From assembly GCA_036346225.1 (NCBI GenBank), contig JARFIW010000453.1:7130001-7194000 (forward strand): a DNA stretch of 64,000 bases, written 5' to 3'. The first letter of the stretch is position 1, and the number at the start of each line of letters is the position of its first letter. This document shows, in pieces, positions 45,251 through 56,358 of this stretch. A program made the position numbers and the translations under genes. A model generated the notes under the pieces. The model was not told the origin of the DNA and made no database searches. It saw only the letters and a program-made list of their open reading frames with translations. The stretch comes from Platerodrilus igneus. Taxonomy: Eukaryota > Arthropoda > Insecta > Coleoptera > Lycidae.

Positions 45251-45839
45251 TTCTTAACTGTGTAAAATATTACAGGCCTTCTGCGTGCGTCGATGGACCT
45301 AAGGGTAGTAGAGGGAGTAAGTAAGGGGCTACTATAACTTGTTGTTCAGAGACACAGTAGAACGTAAGAAGCTCTCAAGATGTGTAGTCGCTTAGCTTGA
45401 TTTATATTTAAATAAACCTTTCTTTAAACTTGATGTTGTTTATTGCATTACATTAACAAACCCAGTCTTTCCCTTTTTACTTCCCCCCTCAGGTCTAGTA
45501 GGACCTCTTTATAGTATTTGTAAACGGAAAATCTGTAACACCAAAGAAGTGTAATGGAGATCAATGCTTAACTTGGGGTTAGTTAAGTGATAAAATTTGC
45601 ATACCACAATACTTACTTCAACATATGGAATCACACACTTTATAATACGAGAATAGAAGGTAACAGAGAAATGGATTTATAATACTAACTTATTCAAATA
45701 TTATTTTAATTATGGCTTGACGAAATAGAAATAAAAAGAATAGCGTGGTTATATGATGACGTTGATAGGGATGAGATGTTAGTCGATAAATCAAGTTAAT
45801 TAATCGAACAATTCTTACAGAAATTTGGTCGATCTGTTT
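45251..45839. other. non-coding stretch, no gene seen
   Basis: Nothing recognised, though the last ~150 bp may be 5' sequence of the gag fragment that follows. Confidence 0.3.
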
Positions 45840-46472
45840 GTAGTACTTTGGATGAAAACATGATATTGATTATATGCGAAATCGAAAAATTGTCAGAAAA
45901 TAAAACTTATGTTAGCTTTTGCAATGAAAATGTTTCAGAATTAAGGGTAAGAAATATTAAGTTAGATATTTTACCGGAAATAGTAGTAAATGTTAGCGCT
46001 GCGGGATGTTCCAGTAGTATATCCAATTCTAATTACAATACTAGTTTATATTTATATGTAGTACGTAAGCGAGGCGAATTTACATTTCCTCCTAATAAAA
46101 TAAACCACCCGATTGAATTTATAGAAAAGATAACGACTCTGCTAGATGAGACGGGGGTTCCAAAGAATAAAAAAACTTGATATACACTAGGTTGATAGAG
46201 AAGATCTTGTTCAAACTGCGCTAAAATGAAACAATTTCCGAGTTTTGCGGAATTTAAAGAGCAATTCTTAAAGAGGTATTGTGGCGTAGAGAAGGTAACA
46301 GAAACCTTTGCGAGAATTAAGTTTGACGAGGCTCAAAAACCGACTGCTTTTTGAATTTAATTAAAGGCAAAATATTTGTCTACATTGTTAGAACAGGATG
46401 AGGTGACTAATATGCATGCCGATCACTTTCCACTCCAAAATAGACACAGAATAGTAAACGGAGAACGAAAAA
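45840..46472 (+). pseudogene. Ty3/gypsy-type gag fragment
   Basis: This is a partial capsid-type protein of an LTR retrotransposon. 45848-46180 codes for a 110-residue piece ending PPNKINHPIEFIEKITTLLDET. In other frames follow FPSFAEFKEQFLKRYCGVEK, then KAKYLSTLLEQDEVTN with HADHFPLQNRH. The F..F...F...Y block and the KYLS...HFP block are typical of insect Ty3/gypsy gag. The fragment stops at about 46472, where the left terminal repeat of the integrase-bearing element begins. gag-like reading appears to resume beyond that element's right end, in a weak form, near 51097-51280. Confidence 0.55.
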
Positions 46473-46665
46473 CCCTTCTTAAACGGTTTTATATATACTC
46501 CACTGACCTATTGTCAGTGGAGTATATATGTTAACGAAAATGTGTGGAAACCGTTAATGTCCACATTACCTAGGTGTGTGCATATTACCTGGACCACTCA
46601 GTTAAAGTGCGAAATCTCCTACATAATCACACTCTTCTAAACATTACCTAGGTAATGTGTACAAT
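46473..46665 (+). repeat. left terminal inverted repeat of the Ginger-like element
   Basis: It pairs in order with the complement of 50925-51096. It contains the palindromic phrase attacctaggtaat and further attacc/ggtaat units, possible transposase-binding sites. A 39-bp perfect hairpin interrupts it at 46491-46529. Confidence 0.65.
46491..46529. repeat. 17-bp perfect hairpin inside the left terminal repeat
   Basis: atatatactccactgac (46491-46507) and its exact complement (46513-46529) enclose ctatt. The right terminal repeat reads straight through the matching place, so this hairpin is an insertion. Confidence 0.9.
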
Positions 46666-47677
46666 AACGGCTTGCCGCCAGATAAACTGAGAAATTATAA
46701 TTATATAGTTACCGCGAGATTCAAAATGGAGCTTTCTGTTCGCCCTTGCATCCCACTTCTCACCCTTACGTACGTACAGCTTTGTGTTGAAAGTCCCGCG
46801 GCGTGTTCGTCTAGGAAGGTGTTCAGTATTTGTTTGCATTGCATTTTAGTACATCGCGTTGGCGTAACGCTCGGGTTTTTTTTTTATTTTGTGACATTGA
46901 CTATTTGTTTGGCATTCGTGTTTGTAATCAGTGCGCTAAAACATTACAGTCACAATTCAGGCAAATAGTCGGGAGCAAGTAAGCATGAGAGACAAATTCA
47001 ACGCGTTACTTCTGAGTAAAGATTCGAAATATAACAGTGTTTTACTAACGAAGCATAGCTATTGTGCAATAACAGAACATGTGAAGCGTATTAAAACTAC
47101 AGAAAAGAAAGAATCGTCCCGAGATTACCGGATCATCAAGCGGTACGACCTACTGACTTTACAAGGTTGTGATAAACTTATCGAACCTTTAACTGAAAAT
47201 CAAAAGGACGTTAAGCGTTTGTCCACACAGATGAGTTGTTTGATATATTATATTCAACACATTTATCAATCGCTCATGGCGGAAGGGATAGGAAATAAAT
47301 AAGCGTTAAAAATATAACCCAGGCCCATATAAAATTGTATCTAAGTTTATGCGAGTCTTGTCAAAAAAAACCCATAAAAGCGAAAAAAAGAGAATTGTAG
47401 TAAAACCAATGATATCTCCTCACTTTAACAGCAGATGCCAAATCGATTTAATAGACTATCAATCCCAGCCCGACGGAAAACTTAAATTTGCCCTTGTATA
47501 CCAAGACCACTTGACAAAATTTGTGTTTCTAAACGTGCCGACGAAGTAGCATACTATGTAATAGACATTTTTCTTCTCCTGGGGGCTCCATGTATTTTAC
47601 AATCTGACAATAGTCTAAAAAAAATGTGGCCAGAACTAAAAATAATTCATGGCAAACCGGGATACAGCCAAAGCCAG

Positions 47678-49331
47678 CAGGCCAATTCTTGACATCCTTC
47701 GTTAAGATGCGTATTCGCTACGTAGCGAATGCTGTTTAGCGACGATTTTATTAGGAACATATTCTTGATGGTTATCGTTGAAGCATTCGCAACACCTTAT
47801 AGTAAGCGATTAAGAAATATTGCAACACCGCAGATGAGGAACATTTTTTTATAATTTTGTACGTTTCGCATACAACATTTTACGTTAATAGAGCGTTGAC
47901 ATTAAGTTCACGATTTTATTCTTCTTGAATTTTGAAACAATACTGGAGAGAAAGAAGACCCGTGGCCAAAAAATTTCAGAAAGTCAAAGGAAAATGATGG
48001 TAGAGTATTTATCAAATAAGCCGGAATTAATTAGCGTGTGCTTTTATGAGTCGTGTTGTAATTAGATTCTGGAGAACCTTGTGCATAATCTCCATCAAGG
48101 GTTGTTAGCAACCATGTCCATAGTGGATATCCGGAATCCCTTTAACAAATTCTTATTAACAGTTGAAAAAATAAAACCTACCTATACCTAGGAGGAAGTA
48201 ATCTTTGTATTGATGGTCGTGTAAACGCTTGAAATATTTTTGTACACCTGACCGATTCCAAATAAAGATGTCGTTGGTGCTACCTAGATATTTTGCACAT
48301 ACATTCATAACTCTGCGATCAACATCACACACCTACAAAAATGATTTTTCTATTAGTCATTATCATTTGCTTAATGGATTTAACATACCAATTGCACGTT
48401 GATGGAATAGTAATTTTTACGATTCACATACAAATGTTCGGGATATTCGGGATTGTTACCCTTCGGAGTTATAATTACAACGCGGCTACAATAGACACCC
48501 AACTACTCCTGGAGAGCCATATCTTTCATAAAACGTATAATGATATACATATAAATTTTAAACATTTTAAATCGATGTATGTATTTACTGTAATCTAGCA
48601 TAATCCAGCTCTTGCAAATTACTAGGTATGTGTATCCACTCATTTAAAACTTCGAGTTCATTTAGAATATTCGAAACTTCTCTAATTCAGCGTGATACAG
48701 AGGGTTGAGACACATCTAAATACTTGTTTAAATCAATACTGCATTGATGACTGCCTGTTGCAAAAAATTTAGTGCAACCAACACCTAGAATATAATTAAT
48801 TATAAGTTTATTTATCTTGTAGGGGTTTGAAGAAACCAGCAAGTGTATATGTGTTTCATCAAGCTCTTAAAATAGAATTAGTTTACCTTGGTTTTTACAT
48901 CCAAATCTGTTGCTCTGCGCTAAGGGGTCATATACGTCTCCAAAATATCGGATAAGTAAGTAACTAACACTTTTGGTAGCCGAAATGTCTTAAGGAATGC
49001 ATCATCATTCATACTTAAGAACGGATTTCTAGGATTTCGCGGAATTCTATAGGTATCTACATTCCTTTCTGTCAATTCTAGATGTTCTATTAACATTACG
49101 TTTGCGTTAAACAAATTGTCCATATTTTTCAAACATCAAAAGATGACAATGATTACATTACACAATATTAATTTTATAGTTACCATCTGTAAGAACTTAT
49201 AAAACCCGCTCGCTGTATAGCGAATAGAAAAAGCGAGTTCGTTTATTAACGACTGACCAAGAATAATATTTAGTTGCGTTCGCTAGTAACCGTGTAACCT
49301 TGGCGTTAGCGAACGGTCAAGAATTGACTCC
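47678..49331 (-). mobile_element. PIF/Harbinger transposon nested in the integrase gene
   Basis: The ends are caggccaattcttgac (left) and, in complement on the right, ggagtcaattcttgac. Further imperfect pairing (ttcgttaag, ttcgctaac) follows inward. CAG at 47675-47677 and 49332-49334 could be the 3-bp target duplication, although Harbinger usually shows TWA. Removing 47678-49331 and one CAG rejoins SQSQ to GSVER of the integrase in frame. Inside is a HARBI1-like transposase on the minus strand, and near the left end a perfect 18-bp palindrome, attcgctacgtagcgaat (47712-47729). Confidence 0.8.
47990..49132 (-). pseudogene. HARBI1-like transposase
   Basis: The N-terminal part (48920-49132) starts MKNMDNLFNANVMLIEHLEL and has FLKTFRLPKVLVTYLSDIL. 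Next, at about 48,610-48,780, comes GVGCTKFFATGSHQCSIDLN and LDVSQPSVSR, then a stop, the helix-turn-helix region. The DDE nuclease follows: YERYGSPGVVGC, YPEHLYVNRKNYYSINVQLV, CAKYLGSTNDIFIWNRSGV, and DSGYPLWTWLLTTL (about 48,120-48,560). Between GIG and DSGYP a 40-odd-bp stretch starting gttt and ending aag may be a short intron or an insertion. The expected CIDCTH is lost by a frameshift. The gene is inactive, and the second (Myb-like) Harbinger gene is absent. Confidence 0.75.
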
Positions 49332-49537
49332 CAGGGCAGTGTCGAACGAGCAAACCAAGATATCGAGAATGTGATCACTACCTGGATGACTGTCAACAAG
49401 ACTGATAAATGGAGCGAGGGAATAAAATTTGTACAATTCATGAAGAACAGGGCTTACCATTCTGGAATTAAACGTAGTCCTTATGAAGCGATGTTTGGCC
49501 GCCCTGCTAAAGTTGGCTTATCCTCATCATTCATACC

Positions 49538-49833
49538 TTACATGTGATTTTCCAATGCTCCACCCGAAGGTACTACATTGGCCAGGAAGCGAGTTTTTTA
49601 CAGTAAAATTTGGAATTTAGCCGAACCCTTGCTGTTTCAAGCAAGGTAGGGATCTTTAACGTGCGTGACAACACTCACACACGGGACCTCCATTTTACCT
49701 CTCATCCGAACGAGGATGTATTTTTGTGAAAAATGCTCGCCTAACATTTTTCAAGCGGACCGTGTCGGGATTTGAACCCGGGACCTTGGACGTAGTAGTC
49801 ACACACATACCACTACGCCACGGAGCCGCCTCA
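49538..49833 (-). mobile_element. tRNA-derived SINE, copy 3
   Basis: This minus-strand copy has A box tggcgtagtgg-like and B box gggttcaaatcc at its right end. A perfect 14-bp duplication, tcatcattcatacc, flanks it at 49524-49537 and 49834-49847. It sits in the integrase gene, and removal with one repeat restores GLSSSFIPQDV. The tail matches copy 1 (gcattggaaaatcacatgtaag on the minus strand). Confidence 0.92.
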
Positions 49834-50924
49834 TCATCATTCATACCGCAAGATGTACTTCACACGGTGCAGAGTAAAGAGGATCTGGAGGAACTCAGTG
49901 CTCCACAACAAGTGGCAGCAACAGAGCGCTTTGACAATACATTCACTTGTATCCCTAGATCACAGATTCAGAAAGGAGATAGAACTGGCCCTCCTCAAGA
50001 CCATTCAACGACAGATGAAACTCTACTTTGCAGTGTTTGCTTCAAAATAACACCAGACACTCATAGTTGCTATAAATGTAACATGTCTCTGCACGCCATC
50101 TGTGGGGAAACCGATGGCTTTAAAGAAGGTTTAAGCAAGAACTTACTGTGCAGATCCGTAAAAATCATTTTCATCAAAACATACAACGAGTAAAAGCCAA
50201 AGAAGGCTTGGAAATCCAGGCGAAAAAAATGCTACCAGTGTCTGACGCCAATCACCTAGCTGCTAAAGACGGTGACACCGTAAGAGTAAAGGTTCCAGAT
50301 GTGGATCGAGCAAAAACTGATGCCCGTTCAATTCTAGCTGTAGTTCTTAGTAAAACAAACGACGGATTCTACAAAGTTGGCACTAGAACTGGTGTTTTAA
50401 ACAATTGTATACTAGATCCCAATTCAGTGTTTGTAAAGAACAATTTATTTCAAAAGATGATGTTCCTAACGTCGAAGTGTTTTTGCGCACTACTGCAACA
50501 AGCCAGTCTCTTGATTCTGGTCAAGGTTTTAAGAAGTGTGGGTGTAAAACTAAATGCGCTCTATTTTATGTTCCGATATTTTACAAAACAATTTGCCGTA
50601 CGTATGATGCAATTACATAGCACTTACTTTGTAACTCGAAGTGTTATTAGTGCTTATGGATATAGATTGCATTAATACAGTACACTACAAACAGTAACAA
50701 ATTACCTATTTTTTATGTTACGTCAATTTGTAGCTAATTCTTTTTCAGATGTTTGTTATGACCAGCTGTCTAAAATTGTGCTTAAATAAATAAATATCAA
50801 ATGTAGAATATTTCTGTGTTGTTTAACCACGCTGATTATTATTATAGCGACAGTGAGCCTGTCTCTATCTGAACCACTATTGCATATTTTATTACATTTT
50901 CGCACATTAACCAGAAATCGGCGG

Positions 50925-51096
50925 GTAATTTGTAGACTACCTAGGTAATCTACAGATTGCTTAGGTAATGTGGAAACAAGGCAACAGTTTTGCACTCTAA
51001 CGTATCTGCTCAGGTAATCTGCGGATTACCTAGTTGATTCGAAGATTAACTGATTTTCGCGCATTATCGGTAACATATAAAACCATCTAAGAAGTG
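50925..51096 (-). repeat. right terminal inverted repeat of the Ginger-like element
   Basis: It is the counterpart of 46473-46665, with attacc/ggtaat units at 50925-50960, 50969, 51012 and 51024. It lacks the hairpin found in the left repeat. Confidence 0.65.
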
Positions 51097-51760
51097 AAGA
51101 TACTATTTGAAATGAAGCAGCTAGCTGTAACATGATTAAAAATTAAAGAGTTCAAGACTCATGATGAACCCGAGGGGAGCGGCGTCCTCAGTACGCCGCT
51201 AGTACTAATTCACACTTTTGCCAAAATAACAATTATAGTGATAACCAGACATGTCGGTACAAAGCTCGTGCAGAGCTGATACCTGTTGATCAAGCTTAAC
51301 TAGCATATTCAAGTTACATATTATATATTTGGATGTTAAAGACCAAGCTCTCTATCAAATAGCTTTCCCTTCATAAATTATTAGACATCATCTTCGGCAA
51401 AATTCGGAGAAATTAAGTAAGACTGCAGATTGAAATTACCATGTCGTTTTTTATCCATCTAACATATTTAATAATATCTTACAGAAACATTTAACCTGAA
51501 CCAGTGGAAGAACTTTCATTTTTTGAGTTAGCATTATTTTGGGTGTAAACTTTCTTCGTAACAAAACGATGCGGGCATAAGCATTACCGTAACGCCTTAT
51601 TGATCAAAGCAAATGAATCATCAAGCTGCACTATTTCAGAATACAATTCTTAACCTTAACCACCGACGTAATTAATTTGACAATCTTGCAGTGTGAACAA
51701 TGTAAAATACAGGAATATTATTATGTAAATAGTGCTGGAAGTTATTTAGGTAAATTTATA

Positions 51761-51809
<49 letters not shown>

Positions 51810-53316
51810 TCACAAAAAGGAAGAAAATGAAGAAATTAAAATTTCACAATATTTAATTTTTCTACCTTGTATGAAAATAAGCGTATTAAATATTAAACCT
51901 GTGTACTGCATTTATTGCAGAACGTGAAAAGATATGCGAAACTAAAATCGGTACCACGCTAGAATGCATATCAATCATTAAGATATAAATACAAATGCCA
52001 TGTAATTTCACTAACTAAAAGAATTAATCCATTTCAAACTTGTGTAAACAATCATACTCAGCAAAAACGAGTTTGATTTTAAAATGTAAATACACAAACC
52101 ATTCATTTATAAATAATTGCTCTGTAAATACTAATGAAATAACTTAGATTGTAAGCGATCGTCAATTAAATATGCTCCCATACCCTGTTAAAATGCCTTA
52201 ACAAGGCATGTTTTCCAAGAACAGGTCTTATTGCATTTGAAAAGCGTAGGGACAAACCCCTCATTAACGAAATTGATTTCCGTGTGTAGATGTACTTAAA
52301 ATTATATATTCGTTCTCGTTAAGAATACCACTAGCTTCCTTTCAAAAAAGATAATTACCAGTTAATTCTAGAACAAATCTTATTGAATTTAAAAAGCATA
52401 AAATCCTGTAGACTGAAAATGAGTTTCAAACCAAACATTTTAATTCTGAAATTTCGAATACGTCATTTTATTAGAAATGTTTAGAAGGTTATTAAATAAG
52501 TTAATTATTTTCAATCAATGAACCCATGGACATTAAAAATCCATATGGGTTATATAACGCGGTATAATAGCCTTACGTATTACGATAACAAAGAGGGAGG
52601 TCGCAGACTTTAACTTCGTGCGTTGGAATAGGAAAGACGACGCTTTACGATAAACATAAACCACGACGGCCGCGACAGCTTTACAGTAATTAGATCACTA
52701 AACGCCGTCATACCCGTAAATGTTGCATTACCTAGGGTGACAATGTCTTATAGATCTCGAATGAAGCGGAAAAAAGTGACGTAGTTAGAATTTTGTTGTA
52801 TAAACAGTAATTGAATTAGAACGATTTATCGGGGACTCCGCATTCGGTGAGTCATTACTCATTCCTTCTAGAGCAAAATAACATGTAAGATTCGACATTC
52901 ATTCGGTATTCGACGTTTAGAATTAATTTCTTTTACAACTTCAATTATGTAAAATTTGCATGCTTTAAATTACTTAACGACATGAAATTATACGTTTCGA
53001 GCAATTTGAAATCTATTTCATTGACGTTTAACAAGCAACATAGAAGTTATCAGGCGAGGTCACAATTGGTGATTTTAATCAATTAAAAATAAAGATGCAC
53101 CTTCCAAACTGATGCTTTAACGTAAAATGGAGATATAAAATAGAACTAGGAAGTATTTAATTTTGTTAGTTACACTGGAAATGAGATTTTGATAAGCGCT
53201 ATTTTATTACAATTGCAAGTATAGAATTTGGATTTTTTTTGTCTGTAACTGATAAAAATATTTAAATATTTGTAACATATGCTAGAATAAGTGTTTAATC
53301 TGATCGAAATAATATT

Positions 53317-53320
<4 letters not shown>
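51097..53320. other. non-coding stretch with one (TA)n tract
   Basis: 51097-51280 may continue the gypsy-type gag fragment interrupted at 46472 (a run rich in Asn before a basic part). The rest has no gene. A (TA)n tract is at 51765-51807. 52,590-52,760 is less AT-rich but codes nothing recognisable. Confidence 0.35.
51765..51807. repeat. (TA)n microsatellite
   Basis: About 21 TA units. Confidence 0.95.

Positions 53321-53386
<66 letters not shown>
53321..53386. repeat. (TA)n microsatellite, longest in the window
   Basis: About 33 TA units. It produces a spurious poly-Ile/Tyr ORF on the minus strand. Confidence 0.95.
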
Positions 53387-53388
<2 letters not shown>

Positions 53389-55482
53389 AAGCATTTTGAC
53401 TTTTACTAAATCATCTGTGCAGCATCATTGGCCGATCACACTCACAAACTGGGTAAATTATCATCATTTAAATTAAGGAGGATTTTTATCTTTAATAAGG
53501 ATTAGGTAACGATTATTTTAATAAATAAGTAACTTGTAGGAATAATTTTTTGTATGAACATATGCTGTAAACTGTTGTATAAATTCTTTTGTATGAAGAA
53601 AAGTATTTTAGAATGCATAGATGTATCTTGAGATTTCTGTGTTTCATTTCATTTTTCTAAATTCCACAGAATTATTTCTGTTGAGCTAGCGAGGCAGGGA
53701 AAAGGAAGGTAAGATAGTAATTTTATATTTCCTATTACATTTTCATTAATGCAGTTCGCTGTTCCTGACACACAGCAAAATTAGTGGCCCTCCAACGTGA
53801 GGTTTAGTCACAGAACTATACATATATTATATATACATATACCTGTTTACTGGAATATTACTGTGATGTTGTATTACAAACGATTCAGTTGACGGAGTAA
53901 GACTGTTTTCTTCTTGATTGGCTATATCGTTAAATTTTGAGAGTTAACTCCATTACACCAAGAGCTTTACCTATCAAAATTCCCCTGAGTTCCTCGTCGT
54001 CTAAGGAATTCCCGCTAGAGTAGATTAGACGAACTGGTGCTCAAAAATTTGACAGTGATCGAAATCCTTTTAAGGTAAGTGTTATTGGCAACGCAGCTTA
54101 AAATTGCACCCTGGTAAACTTTTGGTTTTTTCAATTTCTTCTAATTTCTTCCATTTGTTTCTATAGCGGTCCACCCCGCATCACTGTAGTTAGCCGTTAT
54201 ATCCCCATTTATTTTGCTACGGGAATCTCGCCTCTTTTAGGAAATTTCAAACTTAATAACTTAACGATTCAAACATTTGTTAGAAGTTATTTTTACAATA
54301 AGTATTTGACAACATTTGTAGCATTTACAAGTATTAATAGATATCACATTGATTAGTTTTCAAAAATCTATAAATATTAACAAAGACCGTTATTGCATTT
54401 TTTAAAAGCCACAGTTCGTATTGGGGGAAGATTCACATAAAGATACATCTCCCAAGGTATTTGATGTTATGCTTTTATCAAGTATAGTAAAAGCTAAAGG
54501 GATGTTGCTGTGAGCGTACAATGCAATCACAGCTTGTTAGAGTTTTATTGCAAACCGGCTGTAAAGGAGGATAATCACAGACATTAGTTGCAATACAGAA
54601 ATTATTGAAACCTTTCCCGCTATTGAGGTTTTCTATATCTAAACGGTATTCTATACATTAGCTGAACTGATTCCGTTTTCGATTAAAATAACATTCTAGA
54701 AGTACCACAAAGCAAATTGCTCGAATATTGAGCATCAACAATGCTAATGCTTGATATTGCGATTCAATTAACAATCGATTTACCTAGAGGCTTTTATAGG
54801 AAACGTTTAGGGATGCTTAGAGGAACATACAGAAGGTAGAAAGCATTCTCTGAATTTCAACCCTGTCTAATAGTCTCTTTTGACTTACATACTAGAGCTA
54901 CGATTAATAGCTAAATTTCAACGCCGATTCCCTCCTATATATAAAGCTTCTGATATATAACGTCTGTGTTACAGAAACAGAGATTGTAAAGGAAGAATAA
55001 TTAGGAATTAGATAACCTGCATTGCCCTTACAAGGCCTACTGGTTATTAGTGTGATTTTCAGTTAAAATTTTCTGGTTACTCTGTAAGAAATCGTAGATA
55101 TTTATTTGAAATCTGCTTGACATTATTACATTTACCAAACCATAGTCAAATAGATCCACAAAAACATATCTGTTGTGCATTCGTTAATGCCTAGCCTGTT
55201 GGAATTTTATTATTGATTTTTAAATTAAAGGTGTTGTAGCAAACTAAAAAATTTGAAATGTTGTTAAGTTGTAAGAAGATCCTAAGAGACACTGTTACGG
55301 GTACCATGTGTATTAAGCTACTAAATTTTTATTTTCGCTGAAGGGACGGGAGCTCTGTAACAATATAAGGGAGAGTCGGCTAAATGCAGTGGTGTGGAAG
55401 TGGGTACCTATAGAAGAAATTTTTAAAGAAAATGAAAAAATAAAAGTAATAAAGAAATAAAATTATTAAATACAAGGTTTGA
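53387..55482. other. non-coding AT-rich stretch, no gene seen
   Basis: No ORF above 60 codons and no recognised repeat ends. Confidence 0.4.
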
Positions 55483-56028
55483 AATACTAAAAAACCTACG
55501 TTATACTGATCACATACCCTGAAAGGCTGTTTCTCTGTCATAAATAAAGGGATGCCGAACGTTTTTCACATCAATCCCTTTAATATTATTTCTACACGGA
55601 AGACAGTTATTAAACATAAATCTCCCTTGCTTCAATATCTTAAACTTAGTCATATTATATTTACCTTCTATCCAAACTACCTTAAAACACGTATTAATTT
55701 TGTAATAATTATAGACATTTCTCAAAATAAAAATTCCTCTTTTAAATAAGATTCCATCACTGTGGTAACTGAATATCCTTTAAAGATGTGTCTGCTTACC
55801 TGGTTTTTAAATAAATGCAAATAAAATTCAACCTAAGCTTAAGCTCTACTAACATAAAATAATTTAAAGTAAAATTACATAAAATAACTTCCTTAAAGGA
55901 ATCTAAATGTCTTAGTCTCACTCTGGTCACGTATTGCTTAAAAAGAAGCATAAAAAACCTTAAATCTAATATATCAGCAAGTCTATTTGTACTCCAAATT
56001 TTTCAGTTTTCAATATTAAATTACATGG
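55483..56028. repeat. unclassified dispersed repeat, copy B
   Basis: It aligns with 26932-27665 in the same direction (landmarks ctgatcacata, ctgtcataa, caatcccttt, cggaagacagttatt, ctcccttgcttc, attccatcactg, aacctaagctta). It lacks the internal duplication seen in copy A. The end near 56028 meets the GC-richer start of the next ORF. Confidence 0.65.
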
Positions 56029-56050
56029 CATTTACAAACCTCAAATTGAA

Positions 56051-56358
56051 ATGTCGCACTTGGACGCTGACGCGAGGGGTACATCCATTGTTGACGGTTG
56101 CTCAGCCAAGACTGAGCGGCCGGGCAAAGACGCCCCCGGCAGCAAAGTTGTAGTGGGGGAAACCAGGCAACTCGGCGCTGTTGCCAGATTTTCCCTAGCG
56201 CGGAATTCGGCGAAGTCACAGCGTTGGAGAGCTTACTTTCCTGTCACCCCTCGTATGTTAAAAACACATACCGATGAAGATGTTATGTTCATAATGAAAA
56301 CTTGTAGACAAAGAAACCAATTCATAGTGAAAAGATTATCCAAACAAGACTTTAAAAC
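56051..56358 (+). pseudogene. transposon-related ORF, first part
   Basis: The open frame continues from MSHLDADARG to KRLSKQDFKT and is then cut at the 8-bp target site of the inserted element. If the insertion and one target copy are removed, the frame runs on into the second part at 59529. The last third (DVMFIMKTCRQRNQF) reads like the start of an anonymous arthropod family of transposon-associated proteins. The first ~55 residues are GC-richer and may not belong. No known catalytic motif is visible, so no function is claimed. Confidence 0.5.

Larger units (their letters stand above)
46985..50640 (+). pseudogene. KRBA2-like integrase, interrupted twice
   Basis: This is an rve-fold integrase. 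The N-terminal part (46985-47302, SSRDYRIIKRYDLLTL) is followed by LYLSLCESCQKK, the CxxC end of the zinc-binding region. The core follows: SRCQIDLIDYQSQPDG (first Asp), YQDHLTKFVFL, GAPCILQSDN (second Asp) and, after the nested element, QGSVERANQDIE (catalytic Glu). KFVQFMKNRAYHSGIKRSP and YEAMFGRPAKVGL are also family-typical. The C-terminal part has a Cys/His cluster (CSVCFKITPDTHSC...CNMSLHAIC), DARSILAVVL..TNDGFYKVGT and finally CGCKTKC. It is broken by a Harbinger element (47678-49331), a SINE (49538-49833) and several stops. Related genes in animals are usually called KRAB-A domain-containing protein 2-like. Confidence 0.8.
46473..51096 (+). mobile_element. Ginger-like DNA transposon with KRBA2-like integrase
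   Basis: Long, diverged terminal inverted repeats bound a KRBA2-like integrase gene. Left landmarks from 46473: cttctta, ggttttatat, atgttaacgaaaatg, attacctgg, gttaaagtgcgaaa, acattacctaggtaat. Right, read on the minus strand from 51096: cttctta, ggttttatat, atgttaccgataatg, attacctgag, gttagagtgcaaaa, acattacctaag. That is about 150-190 bp in the same order. The outer limits and the ~4-bp target duplication (aaaa/aaga) are uncertain. An alternative edge is at 46529/51075, where tata flanks tgtta/taaca. Ginger elements carry an integrase, long inverted repeats and 4-bp duplications, hence the call. Without the nested Harbinger element and SINE it would be about 2.6 kb. Confidence 0.65.

Noticed and set aside
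47990..49132. Domesticated HARBI1 host gene
   Set aside because: It has stops and a frameshift in the catalytic region, and lies between terminal repeats inside another element.
46985..50640. Host KRBA2-like gene
   Set aside because: It has stops, frameshifts, two nested elements and flanking terminal repeats. Nothing supports a working host gene here.
17668..53386. (TA)n-encoded Ile/Tyr ORFs as transmembrane proteins
   Set aside because: They are pure microsatellite translation on either strand.
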